The position numbers and the translations under genes are program-made. Under the pieces are notes generated by a model. That model did not search any database and was not told the origin of the DNA. It worked only from the letters and a program-made list of their open reading frames with translations. DNA of 6,423 nucleotides from assembly GCA_045114455.1 (NCBI GenBank), contig JBGUKN010000044.1:1-6423 (forward strand), given 5' to 3'. The stretch is from UBA1732 sp045114455. GTDB taxonomy: Bacteria; Verrucomicrobiota; Lentisphaeria; Victivallales; UBA1829. Within the stretch, counting starts at the first letter, position 1; each line of letters begins with the position of its first letter. Below are positions 1 through 5,396 of this stretch, piece after piece.

Positions 1-1256
1 GATTTGCCGCTGCCGGTGCCGCCGAGGATGCCGAACACCATACCGGACGGGACCGTGAACGATACGTCGAGCAGGAGTTCCGGGCAACCGTCGTAGCCGA
101 AGCTCACATGGTCGAACACGATGTCGCCGTCGAGCGGCGGCGTCAGGGCGTCCGGCGGGTCGGACTCCTCCGGGGCGGCCATGATCTCGCGGATGCGGTT
201 CAGGGAAATGCCCGCCTTGCTGAGCTCGGAGATCATACGTCCGAGGTGGCGGATCGGGAACATCAGCATGCCGTTGTAGGAGAGGAACGCGATGAACTCG
301 CCTGCGGTCAGTTCGCCGCGAATGGCGAAGACGGAGCCGCAGACGAGCAGGAGCAGCACCTGCAGGACGGCGATGAGGTCGCCCGTCACCCAGAACAGGC
401 TCAGAATACGCCCCAGACGCACCCATAGCGACACATAATACTTGTTCTGCGCGTCGAACTTCGCGGCCTCGTACTGCTCGCGGCCGAATGCCCGGATCAC
501 GCGCACTCCGGTCAGATTCTCCTGCACGATGGTCGAGAGCTTGCCCTCGTTTTCGTCGCACTCCAGAAATCGCGAGGCGATCTTCCGGTGGAACAGGAAC
601 GACGACCCGACGACCAGCGGGATCACGATGGACGCGAGCGCGGCAAGCCGCGCGTTCATGCCGAACATGAAGCACAGCGACAGCACGATCAGGATCAAAA
701 TGCGGAAGATGCCCGTGAGCTGTTCGGAGAGGAACCGCTTCACCATGTCGACGTCCGAGGTGCACCGCTGGATGATGTCGCCCGTCTGGTGCGCCATGTG
801 CCAGGCGAACGGAAGACGCTGGATGTGGCCGAACAGCATGTTCCGCATCGTCTCCACCAGAGTCTCCGCGGCGACCGCGTTCGTGAGCTGGAAGAGATAA
901 CGGCAGATCAGGCAGGCACCGGATACCGCCAGGACCGCGCAGGCCGATACCCAGAGATGTTCCCGGATGAATTCCGGTCCTCCCATGAGCTTCGGCAGGA
1001 TCGCGAGGATGCCGCCGGATTCCGGTTCCTTCCCGCCCAGCACGAAGTCGACGGTGAACCGGATGATCTGCGGATTGAGCAGTTCCAGCAGGGAGACCAG
1101 CGAGGTGAAAAAGGCGGCGAGCGTGAACCAGCGTTTGCTGTCGCGCAGGAAGATCCGGACAAGTCCGGTCCGCGTCAGCGTAACGTCCGCCCGTTTGCCG
1201 CTCCCTCCGCCGGACACGTTTTGTTTATTCTGTTGTTTTCCGTGTGTTTTCATCAT
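1..1256 (-). CDS. ABC exporter, fused membrane and ATPase domains (partial, C-terminus outside window)
   Basis: The first 418 codons of a type IV (MsbA/ABCB-like) ABC transporter half-molecule, which normally dimerises in the inner membrane and uses ATP to export lipids, drugs or peptides. After a polar Lys/Gly/Ser-rich stretch (residues 1-25) come about six hydrophobic segments, roughly 45-66, 102-125, 182-200, 205-222, 283-307 and 314-335. Family-typical cytoplasmic stretches lie between them: QTGDIIQRCTSDVD near 157-170, and IVQENLTGVRVIRAFGRE near 243-260. The ATPase domain starts near 377; Tyr388 in FGYDG fits the A-loop, and the Walker A motif GGTGSGKS is cut by the window edge after Lys418. 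Walker B, the signature motif and the H-loop are therefore unseen. Two adjacent ATGs (1256 and 1253) could start it; AAAAGGAAG lies 11 nt before the first. Such half-transporters often occur as adjacent heterodimer pairs, but the partner would be outside. The substrate cannot be told. Confidence 0.93.
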   Translation of the reverse strand, partial: MMKTHGKQQNKQNVSGGGSGKRADVTLTRTGLVRIFLRDSKRWFTLAAFFTSLVSLLELLNPQIIRFTVDFVLGGKEPESGGILAILPKLMGGPEFIREHLWVSACAVLAVSGACLICRYLFQLTNAVAAETLVETMRNMLFGHIQRLPFAWHMAHQTGDIIQRCTSDVDMVKRFLSEQLTGIFRILILIVLSLCFMFGMNARLAALASIVIPLVVGSSFLFHRKIASRFLECDENEGKLSTIVQENLTGVRVIRAFGREQYEAAKFDAQNKYYVSLWVRLGRILSLFWVTGDLIAVLQVLLLLVCGSVFAIRGELTAGEFIAFLSYNGMLMFPIRHLGRMISELSKAGISLNRIREIMAAPEESDPPDALTPPLDGDIVFDHVSFGYDGCPELLLDVSFTVPSGMVFGILGGTGSGK

Positions 1257-1266
1257 TCTATAATAT

Positions 1267-1276
1267 ACTTCCTTTT
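1267..1276 (-). promoter_or_regulatory. Ribosome binding site of the ABC exporter gene
   Basis: On the minus strand the sequence AAAAGGAAGT precedes the paired ATG codons by about 10 to 14 nt, with only A/T-rich sequence between. It supports a start at 1256 or 1253 and excludes a start further upstream. The stop codon of a 16-codon upstream frame overlaps its first bases. Confidence 0.6.
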
Positions 1277-1390
1277 AAGATGGTTTCCAGTGCGGCCCGC
1301 GCTTTTTCGCCGCTTTTCCCGCCATGCGCCTGTTTTCGGCAAACTTCGAGTACGGCAGGGGGGCCGACCATGCGGGCTGGCCGAACCGCC

Positions 1391-1400
1391 AACACGTGTT
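1391..1400. promoter_or_regulatory. Perfect 10-bp palindrome, possible operator
   Basis: AACACGTGTT reads the same on both strands and sits mid-way between the divergent starts, 94 nt before the plus-strand ATG. A short symmetric site in such a place may bind a dimeric regulator, but no second copy is seen in the window and a 10-bp palindrome can occur by chance. Confidence 0.25.
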
Positions 1401-1482
1401 TTCTTTGCGATTCGATGCAATAAACCGCCGTCGGGAAGCGTTATTGAATCAGAAGCCCGCGATGAACAACCGACACGATATC

Positions 1483-1488
1483 AGGAGG
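1483..1488 (+). promoter_or_regulatory. Strong ribosome binding site of the small membrane protein gene
   Basis: A full AGGAGG lies 5 nt before the ATG at 1494. It is the best Shine-Dalgarno sequence in the window and fixes the start, although the frame is open for a long way upstream. The same six bases encode two consecutive Arg codons of a tiny upstream frame (1462-1497). Confidence 0.85.
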
Positions 1489-1493
1489 CTGCA

Positions 1494-1943
1494 ATGAAAA
1501 AAACTACTTCCATCAATACGAAAAAAGCCGTCCCTCTGATGAATCTAACTATCGCCGCCATCCTGCTTTTCACGGCTCTTCCGATCGCTCTTTTCGGCAT
1601 CGTTCAGATCATCCCGCCGCTGCACGACGCGGCGGCAAAAACGACCATGGAAGACGTCACGCCGAAACGGTCCTCCGCTGCGGAACGCAGTGCGGCACGC
1701 AGAGAAGCCCGGAAGGCGAAGACAGAACTGGCCGCGGCCAATACCCACATCGAAACTACGGTGGTCACGCCCGGTTTCGGCAACATGGCGTTCGGCGGCA
1801 TCCGCGTCAAAATGACCGACCCCGGCATGGACGGATTTCTCGGCATGCCTGGCGTCGGTTTTGAAGAAGTCAGAATGATACCAGACAAGGATTTGCACGC
1901 TTTCGGGTTTACGCCAGACCCGCCGATGAACATGGAATTCTGA
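1494..1943 (+). CDS. Unrecognised 149-residue single-pass membrane protein
   Basis: I do not recognise a family. The start is well supported by AGGAGG and by an MKK beginning. Residues 1-15 are polar and basic; 17-43 form one hydrophobic segment (LTIAAILLFTALPIALFGIV and flanks), best read as a signal anchor or uncleaved export signal. Residues 44-85 are charged and rich in Ala, Arg, Lys and Glu and may be helical or a short coiled coil. Residues 90-149 are rich in Gly, Met, Phe and Pro (seven Met in the last 60), with no Cys anywhere, and end in PPMNMEF. The positive-inside rule would place the C-terminal part in the periplasm. It stands alone on its strand, divergent from the ABC exporter and convergent with the GH43 gene, with an intrinsic terminator about 110 nt downstream. 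An ExbD/TolR-like identity was considered, but the transmembrane Asp and the domain length are missing. Function unknown; that it is a real gene is fairly sure. Confidence 0.75.
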   Translation: MKKTTSINTKKAVPLMNLTIAAILLFTALPIALFGIVQIIPPLHDAAAKTTMEDVTPKRSSAAERSAARREARKAKTELAAANTHIETTVVTPGFGNMAFGGIRVKMTDPGMDGFLGMPGVGFEEVRMIPDKDLHAFGFTPDPPMNMEF

Positions 1944-2127
1944 CGGCAGAAACCAGGCATAACATAATAAAACTAAGAATATCCGGCGGCAGGAAAGAGC
2001 CCTTGACTCGAACGCCGCCGACAAGGAGCGGGGCCCCGCATCAATTGAAAGCCCGCCGGTTCGGAATGGAGCCAGCGGGCGAGTTTTTTGAAAGGAAATA
2101 CGAGAAGGCAGATTATTACCTGCTGTT
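1944..2127. other. Convergent intergenic region rich in inverted repeats
   Basis: 184 nt between the 3' ends of the small membrane protein gene and the GH43 gene. It holds four symmetric elements in a row: a 7-bp stem with a 23-nt loop (1984-1990 with 2014-2020), the perfect 12-bp palindrome GCGGGGCCCCGC (2028-2039), the 8-bp palindrome TCAATTGA (2041-2048), and the terminator hairpin at 2051-2080. No credible gene or tRNA is seen. Confidence 0.6.
2051..2089 (+). terminator. Intrinsic terminator downstream of the small membrane protein gene
   Basis: GCCCGC at 2051-2056 pairs with GCGGGC at 2075-2080; after one C/A mismatch, GGTTC pairs with GAGCC (one G-T wobble), leaving a 6-nt loop. The stem is followed by GAG and then six T (2084-2089), the classical rho-independent layout for plus-strand transcription. 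On the minus strand the hairpin is followed only by TTTCAATT, so it may stop transcripts from the GH43 gene weakly as well. Confidence 0.82.
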
Positions 2128-3159
2128 CTACGGAAGCACGGGCGTTTTGATGCCTTCCTTCGTCTGCGTCACTTCCTTGATGGTGCCGTCTTCGTTGAAG
2201 AAGATCTCGTCGACGCAAACGGAACGGCGGAGACTCTGTCCCTTCTGACCGTCGCGGTCGAGCGTGCCGTTGTGGTAGAAGAGGAAGGTGCGGCCCTTGA
2301 AATCGATCACGCCGGGATGGATGGTGAAGCTGTTCTTCGCGGCTCCGGTGACCTGTCCGCGGAACGTCCACGGACCGCGGATATCCTTCGCGGTGGAATA
2401 ATTGATGACTTCGCCGCCGCGTCCCATGCCGGGGTACAGATTGTAGTAGAGGCCGTTGCGCTTGTAGAGCCAGGGGCCTTCCGTGTAGTTCTGGAGGCCG
2501 GTGTCGGTGATTTCGCCGTCGAGCTCGACCATGTTATCCTTCAGCTTCGCGACGTAGTTGTTGGTATGTCCCCAGGAGAGCCACGCGGTGCCGTCGTCGT
2601 CGATGAGCACGGTCGGGTCGATGTCGTTCCAGCCGGCGCGGCCGTTGGTGAGGCTGTCGATCACGACGGGCTTTTCAACGGGCTTGAACGGGCCGACGGG
2701 GGAATCCGCGACGGCGACGCCGATGGAGTTGCCGCCGTTCTTGTCGTCGCGGAACGTGCAGTACCAGTAGAACTTGCCGTTCTTCTCTGCAACCTGCGAA
2801 GCCCAGGCGGTTCCCTTGATGCCGTTCGGGAAGTCCTCAGGTTTCAGCAGAACCCCATGGCTGCGCCAGTGGACGAGGTCGTCGGATGAGTAGCAGCGCC
2901 AGTCAGCGATGTTGTAGTTGCCGGGAAGGCCGTTCTGTTCGCCGTCTTTGTAGATGTCTTCGCCCGTATAGACGTACACGCGGTCGCCCACGACCAGCGG
3001 CGCGGGGTCGGCGGTCCAGGCGTCCGTGAAGATCGGGTTGCCGTTCGGTTCCAGGTCGGCGCCGGGATAGACGACGTTCTTGTCCGCGGACTTGCAGGCG
3101 GCTCCCGCCAGTGCGAGCACGGAAAGAGCTCCGGCGAAGAGGATGTGTTTTGCGTTCAT
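2128..3159 (-). CDS. GH43-family glycosidase (probable alpha-L-arabinofuranosidase / beta-xylosidase), exported
   Basis: 343 residues forming a single five-bladed beta-propeller catalytic domain with no added binding module. Family 43 enzymes cleave arabinose or xylose residues from arabinan, arabinoxylan or their oligosaccharides with inversion. The expected triad is visible: Asp51 in TADPAPLV (general base), Asp181 in WNDIDPTVLIDDDG (pKa modulator) and Glu227 in YTEGPWLYK (general acid). The conserved His281 of TIHPGVIDF follows, typical for a metal-binding His in the central channel. Residues 1-22 look like a signal peptide ending at Cys22; the box AGAAC lacks the usual Leu at -3, so lipoprotein anchoring is probable, not certain. 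A GAAGGA site lies about 11 nt before the ATG. It sits 121 nt behind araA, past a terminator. Its likely job is to supply arabinose to the araBDA enzymes. Arabinan, arabinofuranoside and xyloside specificities cannot be separated from sequence alone. Confidence 0.9.
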   Translation of the reverse strand: MNAKHILFAGALSVLALAGAACKSADKNVVYPGADLEPNGNPIFTDAWTADPAPLVVGDRVYVYTGEDIYKDGEQNGLPGNYNIADWRCYSSDDLVHWRSHGVLLKPEDFPNGIKGTAWASQVAEKNGKFYWYCTFRDDKNGGNSIGVAVADSPVGPFKPVEKPVVIDSLTNGRAGWNDIDPTVLIDDDGTAWLSWGHTNNYVAKLKDNMVELDGEITDTGLQNYTEGPWLYKRNGLYYNLYPGMGRGGEVINYSTAKDIRGPWTFRGQVTGAAKNSFTIHPGVIDFKGRTFLFYHNGTLDRDGQKGQSLRRSVCVDEIFFNEDGTIKEVTQTKEGIKTPVLP

Positions 3160-3212
3160 GGTTCAGGTTTTCCTTCTGTTCGTTTGGTGTTGCGGTGAAC
3201 GGAATATCGCGG

Positions 3213-3247
3213 AAAAAAGCGGACGCCCGGGGAAACCGGATGTCCGC
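3213..3247 (-). terminator. Intrinsic terminator directly after araA
   Basis: Read on the minus strand, GCGGAC (3247-3242) pairs with GTCCGC (3224-3219). Inside it, after a 2x2 internal loop, CCGG pairs with CCGG around a 5-nt loop. Six T follow at once (3218-3213). It begins 33 nt after the araA stop and lies upstream of the GH43 start, so it should end or reduce araBDA transcription before the glycosidase gene. Confidence 0.85.
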
Positions 3248-3280
3248 CAGGGATCGTTTCTCTACGGAAAGCGGGGAAAC

Positions 3281-4708
3281 TTACTTGATCACGACGATCT
3301 CGATACCCGCCATGCGGGCGAAGTCTTCCATGTATTCCGTGGTGAGGGACGGCGCATTCACGCTGTGGTGGGCTCCGCCTGCTTCGATCCAGCGGCGCGC
3401 GCCTTCGTGCAGGTTCGGCTTCGGGATCCAGACGGTGCTGGCGACCGGGAGCTTTGCGAGCTTCTTGTCGGGCTTGACGATCTCAAGCTCGTTCACGATC
3501 AGGCGGAAATGGTCGCCGAGGTCGATGACGGTGGCGTTGATCGCCGGGCCGGGCTTCGTGGTGAAGACGAGGCGGGCGGGGTCGGCCTTGCCGCCGATTC
3601 CGAGATGATGGACCTCGAGGGAGGGCTTGCCGGCCGCGATGGACGGGCAGACTTCGAGCATGTGCGCGCCGAGGACGCGCTGGCGCTTCGGTTCGAAGTG
3701 ATAGGTATAGTCTTCCATGAAGCTGACGCCGCCGGGGAGTCCGGCCGCCATGACTTTCGCTGTGCGGAGGAACGCGGCGGTCTTCCAGTCGCCTTCGGCG
3801 CCGAAGCCGTAGCCCTCTTCCATGAGGCGCTGGCAGGCGAGGCCAGGGAGCTGGTCGAGGCCGTAGAGGTTCTCGAAGGTGGTGGTGAACGCGGTGAATC
3901 CGCCGTCCTCGAGGAACGCGCGGAGACCGATTTCCTGCTTGGCGGCGGCGAGGAAGGACTTCTTCTCGGCGGCGCCTTTCTTCGGCACGGTGTAGAGGTC
4001 GAAATACTTCTTGACGAGGCGTTCGGCTTCCTTGTCGGTGACGGCGTCGATGAACTTCAGGACGTCCGGCACGGCATAGCCGTTGCAGGAGTAGCCGAAC
4101 TGGATCTGTGCGGAGACCTTGTTGCCTTCGGTCACGGCCACTTCGCGCATGTTGTCGCCGATGCGGGCGACCTTCATGGTCTGGGAGTCGGCCCATGCGG
4201 CGGCGACGCGCGCCCACACGCCGATCTCATGCTGGACGACGGGGTCGGCGAAGTAGCCGTTGACGACCTTGCGGTTGAGGCCGAGGCGGGTGCAGATGAA
4301 GCCGAACTCGCGGTCGCCGTGGGCGGCCTGGTTCAGGTTCATGAAGTCCATGTCCATGGTGGTCCACGGAATGTCGCGGTTGCCCTGAGTGTTCAGGTGG
4401 AGCATGGGCTTCTGGAGTATCTTGAGTCCGTTGATCCACATCTTGGCGGGGGAGAAGGTGTGCATCCAGCAGATGACGCCGATGCACTTCTTGTCGGCAT
4501 TGGCTTCCTGAATGGCGGCGACGACTTCCTCGTTGAGCTTCACGGTGGGGACCCACTCGATCTTGACCGGAATCTCTTTGGAGGCGTTCAGCGCCTTGAC
4601 GACTTTCTTCGCGTTGTCGGCGACCTGCTTGAGGGTTTCGGGCCCGTAGAGGTGCTGGCTGCCGGTGATGAACCGGATCGTGTACTTGCTGAAATCAATT
4701 TTGGCCAT
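3281..4708 (-). CDS. araA: L-arabinose isomerase
   Basis: 475 residues, a full-length cytoplasmic enzyme that isomerises L-arabinose to L-ribulose, first step of the isomerase pathway. It matches the family along its whole length, including GSQHLYGPETL (16-26), CWMHTFSPAKMWI (80-92) and NTQGNRDIPW (106-115). The active-site and Mn-binding residues known from E. coli AraA (Glu306, Glu333, His350, His450) correspond to Glu305 in GAEGDWK, Glu332 in FMEDYTYHF, His349 in GAHMLEVCP and His448 in GGAHHSV. I chose the ATG at 4708 because AAGGA (4721-4717) lies 8 nt before it and the protein then starts MAKIDFSKY; the in-frame ATG at 4717 would add MPI but directly abuts that ribosome site. The start overlaps the end of araD by 14 nt, pointing to coupled translation. 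An intrinsic terminator follows 33 nt after the stop. Confidence 0.98.
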   Translation of the reverse strand: MAKIDFSKYTIRFITGSQHLYGPETLKQVADNAKKVVKALNASKEIPVKIEWVPTVKLNEEVVAAIQEANADKKCIGVICWMHTFSPAKMWINGLKILQKPMLHLNTQGNRDIPWTTMDMDFMNLNQAAHGDREFGFICTRLGLNRKVVNGYFADPVVQHEIGVWARVAAAWADSQTMKVARIGDNMREVAVTEGNKVSAQIQFGYSCNGYAVPDVLKFIDAVTDKEAERLVKKYFDLYTVPKKGAAEKKSFLAAAKQEIGLRAFLEDGGFTAFTTTFENLYGLDQLPGLACQRLMEEGYGFGAEGDWKTAAFLRTAKVMAAGLPGGVSFMEDYTYHFEPKRQRVLGAHMLEVCPSIAAGKPSLEVHHLGIGGKADPARLVFTTKPGPAINATVIDLGDHFRLIVNELEIVKPDKKLAKLPVASTVWIPKPNLHEGARRWIEAGGAHHSVNAPSLTTEYMEDFARMAGIEIVVIK

Positions 4709-5393
4709 AATAGGCATCCTTTCCGTGTTTACGGTTGTAATGTTTCTGGATCAGAGAATCTTTCAGACGCTGGACCTTGGGGTTCACGAGCTCCGTGATG
4801 TATGCCATCTTGCAGAGTTCCTCGAGGACGCGGGCGTGGTAGACGGCCTTCTCGGCGTTCTTGCCCCAGGTGAAGGGACCGTGGCCGGCGACGAGCGCCA
4901 TGGGGATCTCGGAGGCGTTCAGATTGTGCTTCTCGAAGCAGTCGATGATCTGAAGCCCGGTCTCGGTCTCGTAGTCGTTGCGGATGCGGTCGTCGGCCAT
5001 AAATTCCGTGCAGGGGATGTCGGCGGCGAGGTGGTCCGCATGGGTGGTGCCGTACAGGGGCACGGAACGCGCGGCCTGCGCCCAGCCCACGGCGAACGTG
5101 GAATGGGTGTGGACGATGCCGCCGATGGACGGGAACGCCTTGTAGAGTTCGAGGTGGGTGTTGGTGTCGCTGGAGGGACGGAGCTTGCCGTCGGCGACCT
5201 TGCCGTCGAGCCCGACGATCACGATGTCTTCCGGCGTGAGCTTTTCATAGTCGACACCGGAGGGCTTGATGGCGAAAACGCCGGCCTTGCGGTCGATGCA
5301 GCTCACGTTGCCGAACGTATAGATGACGAGGCCGAGCTTCGGCAGCTTCATGTTGGCCTCGTAGCATTCCTTGCGGAGGGATTCGAATTTCAT
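4695..5393 (-). CDS. araD: L-ribulose-5-phosphate 4-epimerase
   Basis: 232 residues, the usual length of this cytoplasmic zinc enzyme of the class II aldolase/epimerase fold. It converts L-ribulose-5-phosphate to D-xylulose-5-phosphate, last step before the pentose phosphate pathway. Residues known from E. coli AraD fall at the same numbers: Asp76 in PSSDTNTH, zinc ligands His95 and His97 in HTHS, Asp120 in GTTHAD, His171 in GHGPFTWGKNAE, and Tyr229 in the C-terminal AYYGQ. Phosphate-binding stretches GNVS (28-31) and KPSG (43-46) are also present. Close relatives are the L-fuculose/L-rhamnulose-1-phosphate aldolases and UlaF/SgbE epimerases; the araB and araA neighbours decide for AraD. Only 3 nt separate the araB stop from this ATG, and its 3' end contains the araA ribosome binding site. 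Confidence 0.97.
   Translation of the reverse strand: MKFESLRKECYEANMKLPKLGLVIYTFGNVSCIDRKAGVFAIKPSGVDYEKLTPEDIVIVGLDGKVADGKLRPSSDTNTHLELYKAFPSIGGIVHTHSTFAVGWAQAARSVPLYGTTHADHLAADIPCTEFMADDRIRNDYETETGLQIIDCFEKHNLNASEIPMALVAGHGPFTWGKNAEKAVYHARVLEELCKMAYITELVNPKVQRLKDSLIQKHYNRKHGKDAYYGQN
4717..4721 (-). promoter_or_regulatory. Ribosome binding site of araA inside the araD coding end
   Basis: AAGGA on the minus strand lies within the last codons of araD, 8 nt before the ATG at 4708. The last A is also the first base of the alternative ATG at 4717, which therefore cannot use this site; this decides the start of araA. Confidence 0.65.
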
Positions 5394-5396
5394 GGA

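Larger units (their letters stand above)
1257..1493. other. Divergent intergenic region between ABC exporter and small membrane protein
   Basis: 237 nt between two diverging genes, so promoters for both should lie here or just inside the ABC gene. What can be seen: TATAAT on the plus strand at 1259-1264, a perfect 10-bp palindrome AACACGTGTT at 1391-1400, and two tiny frames (1275-1325 minus, 1462-1497 plus) that abut or overlap the downstream translation starts. No pair of -35 and -10 boxes with good spacing is convincing on either strand, and no riboswitch is recognised. Confidence 0.6.

Noticed and set aside
588..1493. A long plus-strand frame that runs in phase into the small membrane protein, which could suggest a 451-residue protein.
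   Set aside because: Its first part is antisense to the ABC exporter with shadow composition (Arg/Glu/Asp/Gln-rich); AGGAGG and MKK at 1494 give a far better start.
1494..1943. ExbD/TolR-like protein as identity of the small membrane protein.
   Set aside because: A single N-terminal membrane segment fits loosely, but the membrane Asp and the conserved periplasmic domain are not seen.
2003..2008. TTGACT, a good -35 hexamer match, in the convergent intergenic region.
   Set aside because: No -10-like hexamer lies 16 to 18 nt downstream; that stretch is GC-rich and palindromic.
2004..2014. GTTCGAGTC on the minus strand resembles a tRNA T-loop, suggesting a tRNA remnant or attachment site.
   Set aside because: There is no matching T-stem, anticodon arm or acceptor stem around it, and no nearby repeat or integrase.
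1545..2024. Open frames on the minus strand opposite the small membrane protein.
   Set aside because: No good ribosome site, shadow composition, and the plus-strand frame has the better start and a plausible membrane segment.
4709..4717. Upstream ATG at 4717 as start of araA.
   Set aside because: The ribosome binding site directly abuts this codon, leaving no spacing, whereas the ATG at 4708 has 8 nt spacing and gives the usual family N-terminus.
3080..4798. A 572-codon open frame on the plus strand, rich in Gly, Ala, Val, Asp and Glu.
   Set aside because: It lies antisense to the GH43 start, araA and the end of araD, which are clear family members; its composition is the mirror of GC-rich codons and it shows no domain.
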